DNA from: Effrenium voratum | Lineage: Eukaryota; Sar; Dinophyceae; Suessiales; Symbiodiniaceae | Length of the DNA: 64,000 nt | Assembly (NCBI GenBank): GCA_963377175.1 | Contig: CAUJNA010001224.1 | Span: 517,001 to 581,000 of the forward strand | Reading direction: 5' to 3' | Part shown: one piece after another, positions 1-11,457 of the stretch | Numbering within the stretch: the first letter of the stretch is position 1 | How the letters are laid out: every line of letters begins with the position of its first letter | Position numbers and translations under genes: made by a program | The notes under the pieces: generated by a model | Told to the model about the DNA's origin: nothing | Seen by the model: only the letters and a program-made list of their open reading frames with translations | Databases searched by the model: none

Positions 1-390
1 CATACCTTGCGGAAGTTTCGGCTCAACAAAAACGTGTCTTCTGTTCCGTGCAGCAGGCATTGCAATCCTGCAAAGTGTAGTACTCCAAATGCACAAGTTG
101 CCAGCAAGACTCTTAGACACCCGATGCGGAAGGGTCGGGAGCGAGGACGGTACACTTTCACAAATGGTTCCTTGGTCTAGCACAAACGATTGCTGGCCAT
201 CTGGCTTACTTCTTCGGCGTATGCGTGACTCAAACAATCCAGACTAGCAACTATTTGGGCACCAAGCATCCAGGCCAAGCCAGTTAACTGTTCCTATGCT
301 TCCGTTTGCTTAAGCCCCCTGGACAAAGTGCGGAAACATGTCAGGTAGTGAAATCGATTGCCTTTGAGGCCGACAGGTCTAAAAATAAGA
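1..390. other. No gene seen
   Basis: Apart from one end of element F (301-345) I see no supported feature. Confidence 0.5.
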
Positions 391-484
391 TACCTGGAGT
401 CTCCATGACCCTTGAAAAATGGGTCCATGCCCCCATTATTTGGGTCATGACCCCATTTTTTAAGGGTCATGGCGACTCCAGGTA
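391..484. repeat. Palindromic MITE-like element A, copy 1
   Basis: Inverted repeat TACCTGGAGTCTCCATGACC ... GGTCATGGCGACTCCAGGTA, about 94 bp, with internal GGGTCAT/ATGACCC motifs, so almost the whole element can fold into a hairpin. The terminal TA on both sides suggests TA target-site duplication as in Tc1/mariner-derived MITEs (inference). Confidence 0.85.
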
Positions 485-565
485 TATTCACTTCAGCCAG
501 TGGTCCCGTGCCTCACTTGCCCCAGGTCTTTCGTTTTCTCTCGGCCTAGGGCCAGGAAGGCCGCG

Positions 566-602
566 ATGCGCCGGTCCCCGGTCCTGCTCCGCTCTCGCTG
601 AG
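566..602 (+). CDS. Short GC3-rich exon candidate ahead of a repeat
   Basis: A very good acceptor (TTTCGTTTTCTCTCGGCCTAG|G at about 560) is followed by ARKAAMRRSPVLLRSR and an in-frame TGA, with almost every third position G or C. A repeat element begins about 20 bp further on. Too short to name; it may be a terminal exon. Confidence 0.25.
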
Positions 603-621
603 GCGGGGAGGGAAACATTTG

Positions 622-779
622 GCCGCCCTCAGATCCCCCGCTAGAAGTGACTAACTTTCAGTCAGTGGGTTAAATGGAAGCTACACACATGATTCTCTCA
701 CTTCCTGAGTGGATCGGCCCTACCACTAAACACTAAAAAACTGGAAGGCTAAGGAACCGGATGGCTGGGAGCCACCAAG
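622..779 (-). repeat. Introner-like element B, copy 1
   Basis: Read on the minus strand it begins GTGGCTCCCAGCCATCC and contains the shared AACCCACTGACTGAAAGTTA region before GGATCTGAGGGCGG. In other copies the 3' end is GGGCAG or GGACAG; here the terminal AG has become GG. Confidence 0.65.
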
Positions 780-3247
780 GAAACATTTGTTTGCTTTTGC
801 CGAGAAAGCAGTTAGACGTGGAAGACGGGCGCGACTGAAGTGTGGTGTATACCTTGAAATCTCACCACACAGAAGGCTCAACAGGCACTCATCTGGCTGA
901 GTTTACCTCATCCAACGCGAAGCTTCAGCAACCCTGCCGCATTATATCTTACATTCACACACAACTCCAAAAGGACACAATGCACTATAAACCTGCGGCG
1001 CGCCAAACAAAGGGCTACACCTCTATGGGCCGAGGGAAGCTCGCATGCTGCAATATGTTGCGGCTCAATTCATGAAGCTATTCCAGTTTTGAATTTCAAG
1101 AATTGGCATCACTGATCCTGAATTATTCACAGCCAGTGTGAACATACCACCTTGAACCACCGTTCCGCCTGCAACTCACATAGTTAGGAGTTTGCGTCCA
1201 AATGGGGGCCCGAAAACGGCCGCTGTCCTTTTGACTTGCATGGCAAACCAACCAAAAAACAGGCACCCTCGACAAAAAGGGCCACGTATTTCCCCTCCTT
1301 TCAAGCTGAAACACCGCCCAATAAAACCCCAAGATCCCGTCCTCTCGCTTCTGGGCATTGGCCTTCAGTGATTCAGGCAATCGGGATCTCTATATAAGGA
1401 GATCACTGGCAACCGCCATTGATGGGGGTTGATACCAAAAAAACAACGAACACTCTGAAATCGAGACGACATCAACATCAATGCGCCTTCGATCAATGTA
1501 CATAGTTGTTGGAGGATCTCCAAGCTCTTCTGCATTATAGGCAATTGAATGCACATGGACTGGAAGAGCCTTGTGGCTCAAATGCTCTCTGTTTTGAGAG
1601 AGGCGATTGGCTTCCTGTCCCTTCTCCGAGTTTTCAAGAGGCGGGTTTCTTTCAAGAAACCCTAAAACATGACCTGGTTTGAGAAAGGGATGGACCAAAT
1701 ATGCAAGCGCTGCTACAATCCAACACGACACTTTAAGTTGTGAAGAGCTGCCTATGCGCGTCAAACACAGAGCCTCAATAAATGAGAATAATCCCTGCCC
1801 CCCAATGTGCTTCGCGGCTCAGCTAAAATGATTATTCCATGAGCCGTATGCACGGAGTCCGGATTTTCAATAGACCGCGCGAAGAAGTCCCGTGAGACTG
1901 AACCCAAAGACTTAGGACAGTTACCCCTTGGCCCACAACTCGACTTCTCTCGCCGCGCCTTCACAAGTCCCGTGGTCCGGCGAAAAATGGGGCTCTGTGA
2001 GCCGACCCCGACGGGATTTTTTCAGCACATGGCGCAAAGAAAGGATGTTCACGGCTGACCCTGAAAACAATGCTTTGGAACCTGTTGCTTCTGAACCATT
2101 CCACAAGGCAGAACATTGTTTGTTTCTTTTAATCCCAATGTCTACCCCTATTAATTACCCCCTCCCCTGCCCCCGCGAAGGAAAGTGTGATCCCAGATCT
2201 GAAGGCTGCCAGGGTTATTACCGGGGGGGTTGTGCTATTATGTCGGGGACTGGCCTTGAAGACCAGGTACCCTTTCTGAGCTTGTCAAGGCATGATTGTG
2301 AACCAAGGAGTAAAAAAACAAATGCTTTTTGGGTCTGTCTGGTTTCGTGGACCCCTAAAAATGGTTGGTTTTCTTTTGGCTCCCTAAATTGCACGTTGGC
2401 TGCTTTTTGTCGGCGTTGGGAAAGGTGGCTAGACGTTTTGGCAATAGTCTCTGTAATTTCAACTTGCGTTGTTGTTCTCCTTTTTCCGGATTTTCAGGGG
2501 CGCTTTGGGCGCTAGGTCAAACCTTGTTGGCCCCTTTAAAGTGGTACTAACTGGCAATCCAGGGGGGGTGGCGGGGGACAGTCTTTATTGGGGGGGGCTA
2601 TTGATCAGGGTTCAACTCTTTGCCCCGAGATCCTGGAGAATCCAACCTATTGCTTTCAATCAGATTCAAGCTCAAAGGGCCCTTTTTTCGATCCCCAACG
2701 ATCCTCTCCCTGCTCATGCACCCATTCAAACCATCCATGCAAGAAATACAAACCTCATAGGCTGTTGGAATACTTTGTGAGCCACTGGAATGGCACTCGT
2801 AATGCTAAATTGCAAGCTTGGATCTAGGTTCGGGTGTCCAGCACAAACCCCAGCAACGCCCGCACTGAATCGGCTTTCACAGAGCCAACCCAACATGGCA
2901 CTGTGCCGACTGAGGGCTTTTTCCCGGGCGTTCCTTTGGCGCTTTCAGTGCCAGCACCCCAATCAGTTGGGATGCCAGCAAAAAATGAATTCAAAGATAC
3001 AGCCGGGTATGTTCAGGGCTCCAGCTCTTTCAAATCTGGCCAAATGCAGGGATGCGGTGACCCCACCTCACACGATTCTTTGAACATGCGCAACTAGAAA
3101 CATCGAGAAATTGCCAAACAAAAGCTTCTGCTCGCTTTATCAGAAACTAAACAAGCCTCTATGATTAAGCCTGAACCGGTTCTTGGCTCCCGGGTCATTT
3201 GAACGTCTAGCCCTGACGCGGGAGCGCCCAACGACAATGCTAAGCAG
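780..3247. other. No supported gene; several weak open frames
   Basis: Besides the 195-codon frame listed at 1928-2515, a 124-codon minus-strand frame (1390-1764) looks protein-like but has no splice or domain support. Nothing else is recognised. Confidence 0.4.
1928..2515 (+). CDS. 195-codon open frame with one hydrophobic segment
   Basis: A TTG-initiated frame; the first ATG gives a protein beginning MFTADPENNALEPVASEP. Near the end WLDVLAIVSVISTCVVVLLF looks like a membrane segment. No family recognised and no splice-site support. An overlapping minus-strand frame (1921-2106, LSLRHVLKKSRRGRL...) is similarly plausible. Chance is a fair explanation. Confidence 0.15.
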   Translation: MAHNSTSLAAPSQVPWSGEKWGSVSRPRRDFFSTWRKERMFTADPENNALEPVASEPFHKAEHCLFLLIPMSTPINYPLPCPREGKCDPRSEGCQGYYRGGCAIMSGTGLEDQVPFLSLSRHDCEPRSKKTNAFWVCLVSWTPKNGWFSFGSLNCTLAAFCRRWERWLDVLAIVSVISTCVVVLLFPDFQGRFGR

Positions 3248-3420
3248 GCATACGCCATCCAACAAATCGCATCATCACGCTGCTTCGACAGCTTGTCAGG
3301 ATTGTTGAAGCGAGTGAACTTGACGCGGAAGACTCAGGCCATGCCACCATCAGATTCTTCAGGCCTGACAAAGCGCTTGCCACGGATCTAGAACCGAAAC
3401 AAACAAAACTCCGCATATCT
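3248..3420 (+). CDS. Exon candidate, unknown protein
   Basis: Fifty-seven full codons between GCTAAGCAG|GC and TATCT|GTAAGC, a near-consensus donor. The reading is helix-rich and charged: RHPTNRIITLLRQLVRIVEA, ELDAEDSGHATIRFFRPDKA. GC3 is only about 47%, and the acceptor has a weak pyrimidine tract, so support is moderate. No family recognised. Confidence 0.4.
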
Positions 3421-3983
3421 GTAAGCAGGCACGTGGCAGAAACATTCCCCCCCACACGCATGGGGTCGCCGCTATTCATCGTTTGGGGACCGTAGGACCG
3501 TAGAACATCAGGCCGGGTCAATGCAGCCAAGTTTATGGTTTGGTTTTTCAGATTTTGGCGCAAAACAGCGCGTGTCCCTGGCAGAAGGCCCCCAATTCTG
3601 AATGGGGCACTGTGGCGCCCCACACTGTGGGGCTGAGGATGGAGTTTGACAGGTCGTATCCTGTCATGTCGTGCAGGGCATGCCTCAGAAGCGTGTCTTC
3701 AAAAGGGGCAAACATGCGACTTTTCCACTAGGCAATCTACAGTACATCGGGGGATGTGTTTTTGTTCTTCTTAGCTTTTCTTAGGTTGTTTGTGTTTTCT
3801 TTGTCGGGCTTTTCCAGATGCTGTTCACAGCTTTTGCCAAGATTTCCTGTTTTGTCTATTGGGCTGTTCGAAGACGCGCTGTTTGAAGGGATGTATAATG
3901 CAACCCCATGGATCAACCAAGCCCTCTCATACGATTGAAAATTGAAAAGAAGCCTTTCGCGTGTTTTCATATATGCATGTTAT

Positions 3984-4015
<32 letters not shown>

Positions 4016-4088
4016 CTATACATTTGCATATACGTATGCTCCATTCTCTCCTTCTCTCTGTTTCTTAAGTTGGCTTTCATAGCCACAG

Positions 4089-4179
4089 GCAAATCCCGCC
4101 TGGCCCTGGCAACTTGCTTCGTCTCCGGCAACGACCTCAGCCCACTGGGCACCCGATTGCTCGACTCCCCAGGCACCAG
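4089..4179 (+). CDS. Exon candidate, unknown protein
   Basis: A long pyrimidine-rich lead (CTCTCTGTTTCTTAAG...TTTCATAGCCACAG|GC) precedes KSRLALATCFVSGNDLSPLG and TRLLDSPGT, GC3 about 83%, ending at ACCAG|GTCGCC. The minus strand is also open with high GC3, but its acceptor is poor. No family recognised. Confidence 0.45.
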
Positions 4180-5215
4180 GTCGCCTTCAGGCTTCCCACA
4201 AATTGGTGGTTTGGAGCCCGGTGTTTTGGTGGTGAAACGGGGGGTTTCCCATTTACCCTCCACAAGGTTCAAATCCCCAAACCGCCAATCCACCAACTAA
4301 GGGCTTCTTGAATACTTAGTACTTAGAAACACATGGTCTATTGCTTTTCCCAGAGCGATCCTTAACTTAGCTGCCTTAGCTGATTTTGGACTTCCTCGTC
4401 TACCCTTCGTTGGATGTCACCAATATTGAAGTTCAAGCACTATTCCACTTGTACGAGGAGGCAAAATAAAAACAGACTCTTGTCCGTACTTCAGAATTGC
4501 GCTTGCTACAGCGTCTTGATGCTTCATTCAAGAAAACTTCAATGTGCCGGAAAGCTGCGAGAATCCTCAAGATTGAGCCCGGGGTCGTGATATGATAACA
4601 TGAAACACGCTGTGCCGATACGTGTCAACTGATGGACTCCATGTTCTTTAAGCGTTGCTTGTGCTAGAGTCTGTCGACTTTCTGCATGGATCCGTCGTCT
4701 TCAGGCTCTTGGCGATCACAAATAGCTCTAAGCAAATGGCGATTTGTGTGAGTCTCCATTGCTTCCGCAGTGCAGTCTTGCGTCAAAGGTGGCATACCGG
4801 AAAACTCAGTAGCCAACCAAAGAGCAATATGGGCTGGCAGGAGGGAGATTCCTTGTCAAGACGGGCACATGCAAGCAAGTCGCGATCGGACTCATGCTGA
4901 AACACAATCAAAAGTGGAACCCTGTTTTGTATTTCCTGGTCATGGACCCTTCGTGTATTCAAATTAGCTTCACATGCGGATTGTGTGCATGATGCAATGA
5001 TTGCCTAGTTGCATTCTGCCAGATATGATTGACACATATGAAAGATGCGAGCCAGGGTCATTTATTCATTGTGTCCCCTTTCAATATTCGAATTTGGTAA
5101 GTAACTCCCATTTCCTAGTGGCAATTTGGTGAGTGTACCCAATCTTTTTCCCCGACCATTCTATTTTTGTCCAGGGGAACCTCAAATTGGGTAGTTGTCC
5201 TTTGCCTTTAAAACG

Positions 5216-5332
5216 ATGTCCCTCCTGAGCGTCCCAAAACAAGCCCCCGACCAGGTCTGCTCTTCCGCGGAAGAGGCCGAGTCTTCGGCTGACTGCCTCA
5301 GCAGTCGCGCGACTGAGGCGCGGCTCAGGCGC
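5216..5332. CDS. GC-rich exon candidate, strand unresolved
   Basis: Plus strand: ATG at 5216 opens MSLLSVPKQAPDQVCSSAEE, then AESSADCLSSRATEARLRR, GC3 about 75%, with a GT donor after 5332. Minus strand: RASVARLLRQSAEDSASSAE between TTCCACGCGCCTGAG|C and ACCTG|GTCGGG also has GC3 about 76%. One of the two is likely coding; sequence alone does not decide. Confidence 0.3.
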
Positions 5333-5912
5333 GTGGAAGGAACTTCAATTGGCTTGTCATCAGAACATCGATACCTCAGTCCTTAAACTGCCTGGTCACT
5401 AGGCTGGGGATTCTCTCCCGTCGAAACTATGAATCTATTGGGATATTCTCACCCTGACTCCGTGTTGGACTTCTGCCTGGGTCCCGGTATGAGGAGCTAT
5501 ACACTCAACAGCGCCAGTCTGCAGGATGTTACGTTGTAGGACAAAGCTCTTTCAAGGCCCAGCGAATACATAATCGTTCCCAACTTGGCATGCTGCACTC
5601 ACATGCGGTCACTTGACTGAAATGAGAAAAACACATGGACCTACATAAGCTGCGGCAACTATTTTCTCTTTGTTAAATGGTCGGGTGTTCCCACCAACCC
5701 TGCAACCGTTTGGAATCACTGACCTTGTTGTCCAACGCCGCACGTGTTTGTGATCTCAACCACCTGTAATTATATCATTGCCCTACCTCGTTTTGGGGGT
5801 GCTCCCTAAAACATTCGAGAAATCAGCAGTCGCTTGCCGGAGATCCGTTTTGAACCGCAAACTCTCTCAAAGCCATGTGTCTGCTGCCCGGAATCCTCAG
5901 CATACAATTCTA

Positions 5913-6047
5913 TGGGTACCTTCCCCATTCTTTCAAGGGATCCTTCTTTTCAGGAAACCATCAAAATTCCAGGGGAAACAGCCGGTTATTGAAAAGAACG
6001 ATGGTTGAAAAGAATGGGGAATCAACCCCTAGAACAATGGGCACCTA
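5913..6047. repeat. Inverted repeat N
   Basis: GGGTACCTTCCCCATTCTTT at the left pairs with AAAGAATGGGGAATCAACCC and GGGCACC at the right; diverged arms, 135 bp. Confidence 0.45.
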
Positions 6048-6484
6048 CCTGCAAGGAAAAAGCTTGGGCGTTTCATTTGGAAAGTTCCCCAAGAAAGTGG
6101 CTTTTGCCGAACTGGTCTTGTAGCTTTTGCTGGGTCGGTAGCTCTTGGAATAATGCCTAGCAAGGCGTGAAAATAATAACGACACTGAAACATCTCCAAC
6201 CTTCAGGCAAACATGTTCGCCTGGCCATCCAATTCTCTCTTCAGTATGAACAAAAATATCCCCTTCTTGTATCCTACCATGATCCAACCAGCATAGTGTG
6301 CGTGTGTGTGTGTGTGCGTGTGTGCCCAAAGGCTTTCTGCCTGACGGATCACAAACATCGGGCGATGGATCGCGCCTCGGAAGCACCCACTGGCCAGAGG
6401 TGTGGTCGTAAGAAAACCTCGCCGAGTGGGCCGCAGTGTCGCGTTCTTCTCGACTTTTTTTTTCCCCGAGGTGGGGAACAAGAC

Positions 6485-6578
6485 TACCTGGAGTCTCCAT
6501 GACCCTCTAAAAATGGCTCCATGACCCATTATTTTGGGTAATGACCCCGTTTGTTATGGGTCATGGAGATTCCAGGTA
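6485..6578. repeat. Palindromic MITE-like element A, copy 2
   Basis: Starts TACCTGGAGTCTCCATGACC and ends GGTCATGGAGATTCCAGGTA, 94 bp, the same internal layout as copy 1. Confidence 0.85.
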
Positions 6579-6777
6579 CTATGCAGATTCTTTTTCAAAG
6601 TCTCTTCTGCTGATGGACGTGCTCGACAAGCATGACTGCGGGTCACACAATAATATTGCCAACCAAGGCAAACTAGTGCAGCACAAGGCAAGGCAGCTCG
6701 ACGCAAGCAGCTGATTCCCAACAAGGCCAAATCAAGCTGCTCTTGAATTTCCCAAACTCACATGGGTCTAGTCGCAC

Positions 6778-7119
6778 ATGACAAGTCAGAGCTTCCAGCT
6801 GTACAAAAAACTCACAGAAGAAGCCAAAGGGTACAGTATGGTACTGGCATTGGGCAACTGGCCCAAGTTGTTTTCATCCACCAGAGACTCCATTGAACAC
6901 TGCCCAAAGGTGACGTCTGTTGGGCCAGTCAAGCCGAACCAGGCCATCCAGCTCCATCCGCAAGCGGTGCGGACCTTTCGTTCAAACATTTGCCTTAAGG
7001 TGAGGCTCGACTCGGCCTTAAAAAGGCAAGAGAGAGAGCAAGATGGGACCCTAAAAACTCCGCGCCGTGCCGATCTGGAAGCTTTGGAACATCGACATTG
7101 TGCAACGTGCGTCCCGTGA
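6778..7119 (+). CDS. 113-codon ATG-initiated open frame, unrecognised
   Basis: Opens with ATG and reads MTSQSFQLYKKLTEEAKGYS at the start; rich in charged residues later (SALKRQEREQDG). GC3 about 57%, no repeats inside. A second plus-strand frame, 7082-7153 (LWNIDIVQRASRDASKAAER), ends at GAACGG|GTACGC and could instead be an exon. No family recognised. Confidence 0.25.
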   Translation: MTSQSFQLYKKLTEEAKGYSMVLALGNWPKLFSSTRDSIEHCPKVTSVGPVKPNQAIQLHPQAVRTFRSNICLKVRLDSALKRQEREQDGTLKTPRRADLEALEHRHCATCVP

Positions 7120-7153
7120 TGCGTCAAAGGCAGCCGAGCGGTCCGCGGAACGG

Positions 7154-8944
7154 GTACGCCGAACACGCGCGGCGATTTGACGGCTTGGGGTTGGGAGTGA
7201 CGGTTTTGTCGTTGAACTTGTTCCCAGGGTATGCAGTGTCAGCACTGCAGACTAGACTTCGATAAGCACCAACACCATCACTGCAAAGGCCCGCTAAACC
7301 AGTGGGCCCAGATATATATATATATTATTGACGTGGCCAAGCCATAATTGAAAGAGTCGCCGGGAAACACCTGAGTATCAATTCGGTTCAGCCCGTGAAC
7401 TTGACGGGCCGTGTCTGTCAACCCTTCAATTCATGTTGGCACTAGTTGGGAGACATGTATCAGGGGGCAGGTTAATATGATTGGTGGTGATTTGCATAAT
7501 TGCGGATTTTGCCGTGGGAATGGAGCCACATCAAGCCTCATAGGTAAGCAACACATTCCTGCGCTGCTTGGATTGCAACAGCGCTTTGCACCGCAAAGAT
7601 TCGCACAAAGCACTTCCAAAAGAAACATGAGTGGCAAAGCCAGTGCATCAATGTTCACGTGTCGCTCTGATTGTGCCAATCAAATGCAGACATGGGCTCT
7701 TTCAGTCGACACCCCAGCGTTGCCTGCTGGTGTCGCCCAAATTCCTGAGCTGCGGGAAGACTCTCGACCAGGTTTTGCCCTTCTGGGCTACATTCCCGGC
7801 AAGAGCTCCCAACGCATGTCAATCGCCGCCGCTTCGCAGAGCTGCCGTTTTTGCGGGCATCTTTCATTGCGATCTTTGATACTTGGTGACAAAACCAAGC
7901 AAACTTGGCCAAGGTCAATCTCCAATATATATCTTCAGGAAAAAACACACACGGCGCATTTGCCTAAGCCCTTTCCCAACAACGGAGTCTGCCAGGTAGT
8001 TACCCTCGCAAAACACCTCGTTGAAGCGCTGAAACATGCACAAAGCCGCCAGAACTCCAAATTGGATTGAAACAAAGTGCACCCGATTATAACGCATCTA
8101 AAGCATGTGCTTCACCAGCCAAAGGTCCCAGTCAAAACGGAACATCCAGAAAGACTCCTTCAACAACCTATACTTGCTCCTGCTCAGCTAGACATTAATA
8201 CTGGGTGGCACCAAGTGATGCCAATTGATTATTTCATCAAGACACTAGACACTTGCAGATCTGTTCCCTGCGAGCTGATCCCAAAATGAGAGTTGAGAGC
8301 ATTGAGCACCTTCCAGAGAAGACCTGCGCGTCTCCCGAATATTCCTGCGAGACCGCCTGTTTCGGCTTCTGCAAAGAGGCTCGGTCAACATGTAACTTGG
8401 ATTGCACACGTTGTTTCTTTGTTCAAAACCAAAGAACACCTCAAATACAACTACGAAGGTACCAAGTGCTGAGCATTTAGTGACAGGGACCCCCTCACCT
8501 CGATGCAGCTGAGCTACGTTTTCTTCTCCCCCAGAACACGGTTCGCCAGCCACTGGACGCTCCGCAAGAGAGGCCTGGAGGAAAGCCCACAAGCCAAGCT
8601 GGAGCTGTCTTCATGGTGTGTCCTTTTTCGGGGAACATCTTGGTTTGTGGTTTCAAGAAGGAACTCAAAAAGGAAAACGTCGCTTTTTTGCGGGGCCCCT
8701 TAAAAAGACACACCCGTGTCAAACTAGCAAAGAAGAATACACAGCCAGGAGTATCCACTGTATTAGCGCTGAAGTTGCCCTGCGAATCGCATGGTTTGCC
8801 TTGCCCATTATAAGGGAATCCCAAAGCAAACAGCTAGAGTTGGACATCCGTGGGCAACAAATGGGCTGGGAAGCGACTTGACCAGTTCACTGCATGGATA
8901 CGTCAAAGATCGGTCTATAGCGCTTTTGAGAATATATATATATA
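7154..8944. other. No supported gene apart from one long frame
   Basis: Contains the 219-codon frame 7411-8070. No repeats longer than a short TATA run at 7313-7326 and no recognisable exon. Confidence 0.4.
7411..8070 (+). CDS. Longest non-repetitive open frame (219 codons), unrecognised
   Basis: This frame starts at a GTG, has no ATG near its front, and ends at TGA near 8070. Composition is ordinary, with cysteines in the first 100 codons (CGFCRGNG, CRSDCANQ). I see no domain and no clear GC3 bias. At this base composition a frame this long is expected less than once per window by chance, so it is worth listing, but introns here commonly hold frames of 120-180 codons. Confidence 0.2.
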   Translation: MSVNPSIHVGTSWETCIRGQVNMIGGDLHNCGFCRGNGATSSLIGKQHIPALLGLQQRFAPQRFAQSTSKRNMSGKASASMFTCRSDCANQMQTWALSVDTPALPAGVAQIPELREDSRPGFALLGYIPGKSSQRMSIAAASQSCRFCGHLSLRSLILGDKTKQTWPRSISNIYLQEKTHTAHLPKPFPNNGVCQVVTLAKHLVEALKHAQSRQNSKLD

Positions 8945-9019
8945 TACCTGGAGTCTTCATGACCCTGCAAAAAAAGGGGTCATGGACCCGTTTTGAAAGG
9001 GTCATGGAGACTCCACGTA
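8945..9019. repeat. Palindromic MITE-like element A, copy 3 (short)
   Basis: Starts TACCTGGAGTCTTCATGACC and ends GGTCATGGAGACTCCACGTA, 75 bp. The central segment is about 20 bp shorter than in the other copies. Inserted in a TA-rich stretch. Confidence 0.8.
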
Positions 9020-9559
9020 TATATCCTATATACCCAAGTCACAGCTTGAGCGCCACACACGAGCCGCGTTAAAGTTTCAGATTCACATATGCAACACAAT
9101 CACAGTCTCGCACACACACACACACAAATAAGCATCAGTTATTTTTTCAGGTCTCTTCCTTTGGCTTCTTTGGTCTTAAATTACTTTCATCCTGGTTGCT
9201 ACTTTTTTCCAGACACTTTACCCCAAAAATAGTCGCCGTTGCTTGTAAAAAGGCAGCAATTGGCGACCCAGGCTTGTTTTTGTTGCCTAATAACAACCCA
9301 ACAGGGAAGCACTACGAAATTCCCACATAGCAAATCACCCGACGCCGGACTTCTGGCATCCGAATCGGCGACAGTAGGTTCTCCTGGCAGCTCTGACCAC
9401 CACCAGCGCCAATGAAGGCTCATCTTCCTGGCGGCGAAGGCCATGGCCAATGCTGTGTCTGAGCATGTCAAATAGGAATCGGACCCCTCCCCACAAAAAC
9501 AACTACAAACCCGACGGACCGAAATCCGCGCTCGCGTTTTGCCGCTTTTCTGAAAAACT

Positions 9560-9657
9560 TTGCCTCAGCGAAACGCACATTGAGTCCCCCAAAAACCTCC
9601 CAAAAAGACGGCTCAGTTTTAGAGGCGTTTTGCGTTTCGCTGAGGCGAAACGCAAAT
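9560..9657. repeat. CCTCAGCGAAACGC inverted motif cluster
   Basis: TGCCTCAGCGAAACGCA at about 9561 is repeated inverted as TGCGTTTCGCTGAGGCG then GAAACGC at about 9636-9655, forming a self-complementary cluster. Confidence 0.55.
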
Positions 9658-9898
9658 TGTATCGCCCATTCCCTGCCTTCTCCTTTTTCACATTTTTGCG
9701 AACGCTACGACAGCTTGCTGCTCCACATCTCGCTGGCGCAAGACATAGCGCCACTGCCAAGACTTTGCGTACAAGAGGAGATGCGGGCTGCACGAAGGCA
9801 GCGATTTTAGGATATGCTTTGCAGCTTGAGCTAGTAGAGTCTATCGCGTCAGTGTGGCAGACGACCTTTTCGCGTCCGCGAAAAACATCTTTGGTCAG

Positions 9899-10420
9899 GC
9901 GTGTTATAACGAAGCAGTCGAGCGGGCGCGCTTACCATGGTCAGATGTGCGCGCTGTGTCATAACGCAGCAGTCGAGCGGGCGCAGTGTTAGAACGCAGC
10001 AGTCGGGCGGGCGCGCTTACCATGGCCAGGCGTGCGCGCAATGTTCTAACGCGGCAGTCGGGCGGTGTGCTTACCATGGTCAGGCGCAGTGCTATAACGC
10101 AGCAGTTGAGCGGGTGCGCTGATCATGGTCAGGCGTGCGCGCAGTGTTAGAAGGCAGCAGTCGGGCGGGTGCGCTTACCATGGTCAGGCGTGCGCAGTGT
10201 TGTAACGCAGCAGTCGGGCGGGTGCGCTTCCCATGGTCAGGCGTGCGCACAGTGTTATAGCGAAGCAGTCGGGCGGGTGTGCTTACCATGGTCAGGCGTG
10301 CACGCAGTGTTGTAACGAGCACTTACCATGGTCAGGCCTGCTATAACGAAGCAGTCGAGCGGGTGCGGTTATCATGGTCAGGCGCGCGCGCTGTGCCCGG
10401 GCGAAGCAGTGGTGCGGGCG
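9899..10420. repeat. Tandem array, about 55-bp unit, nine or so copies
   Basis: Unit approximately AACGCAGCAGTCGGGCGGGT + GCGCTTACCATGGTCAGGCG + TGCGCGCAGTGTT. Copies vary in length at the TGCGCGCAGTG part; CCATGGTCAGGC is the most constant block. Much more GC-rich than its surroundings. Confidence 0.85.
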
Positions 10421-10621
10421 TGCTATGCAAGGTTGCAGGAAAAAGGTGCACGCGGTTGAGCGCGGTTTCTGGTCCGCTTGCAAAAACAACTGACAAAAAA
10501 CATGGTGGATTTAAGGCTTTGCTTTTGGCCCCCCCAGGAAACTAGAAAGGATAGCCTCAACAAAAACACACACCCACGTGCAATTCAACGCAAGGAACAC
10601 AATGATAGGAGGCACTTGAGC

Positions 10622-10921
10622 TTAAGTGAAGCTCCAAATGAGTTTACCTAGCCTTGGTTGGGATTCAAGCACAAATACCGCTGCGTATTTGAGCCCAGCC
10701 CAAACTCCATGGCTGCGGATACGAACCCCTCGATACCAACCGCCCTCCCTTTGGTGACTTTGGCGGATCGAATTCACTGAAACTGGCCCTGCCCGATGTC
10801 CCATCACAATCACCCGCTCGCTTGCTGATGGTTCTTGCCTCAGAGCTGTCGCGCTCCGGCTCAGGGCTTGTGACCTGGAGAACTCCGCGAGTCTTACCAG
10901 GACTGGCTCGATGGTTCGATA
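10622..10921 (-). CDS. 100-codon open frame, unrecognised
   Basis: Open from just after a TGA to TAA at 10622, without tandem repeats. The C-terminal part reads GGWYRGVRIRSHGVWAGLKY, then SQPRLGKLIWSFT and stop. GC3 is about 56%, only slightly above background. No initiating ATG at the front and no recognised family; length alone is within what chance gives in this window. Confidence 0.15.
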   Translation of the reverse strand, partial: YRTIEPVLVRLAEFSRSQALSRSATALRQEPSASERVIVMGHRAGPVSVNSIRQSHQREGGWYRGVRIRSHGVWAGLKYAAVFVLESQPRLGKLIWSFT

Positions 10922-11355
10922 TCAGGGCAGCTTCGGAGATCCTGACGGAAACTGAGAACTAAAGGGGCCCTTCACCAAATTTCGGGCCGTTTGGCTTGGT
11001 CGCTTGGCATTTACACTTACACAAATCTAGTCTGATCGGGGCAACCCTCGTAAGACTTTGGTGAGTCGCAGCATCAATGACTGCATGGGGGATAAAGTTT
11101 ACCTGTTCGTAGCTAGACACTACACATGCCAACGAGATGGGGAAGAAGTGGAAAAGACTGCTGTGCAACTTGTTCTCCCCACCGACACATATCTCTTGAG
11201 AATGTAATTTTAGGTATCATAAGAAATCCCAGTGTCAGGAATGTTTGGTGAAACGAGCTCTTTTCAAGCGCACGAGTCCCGACAATCCTTGGTACGATGC
11301 ATTATGAATACATATATATATATATATATATCTGTATATCAATACATGAATATCT

Positions 11356-11457
11356 GGGCTGTCCTCAGATCCCCTGCTAAAACTTTACCTGTTAGTGGGT
11401 TAAATTCGGAAACCCAACCACAAAACCAACTACAAACAACAAACACCTAAGGGGACG
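11356..11457 (-). repeat. Introner-like element B, copy 2 (one end degraded)
   Basis: The conserved end, minus strand GGGGATCTGAGGACAG|CCC, and the internal AGTGGGTTAAAT hairpin (plus strand) are clear; the GTGGCTCCCAGCC end is not recognisable. Confidence 0.55.

Noticed and set aside
4257..4285. tRNA B-box-like GGTTCAAATCC
   Set aside because: No A-box at the right distance and no cloverleaf can be drawn.
6045..6500. 151-codon minus-strand frame
   Set aside because: Crosses a GT microsatellite and one end of inverted repeat N; only the stretch near 6360-6460 has mildly raised GC3, and both strands are open there.
9899..10420. Possible CRISPR array
   Set aside because: Copies are contiguous and length-variable without unique spacers; an ordinary tandem satellite in a eukaryote-like context.
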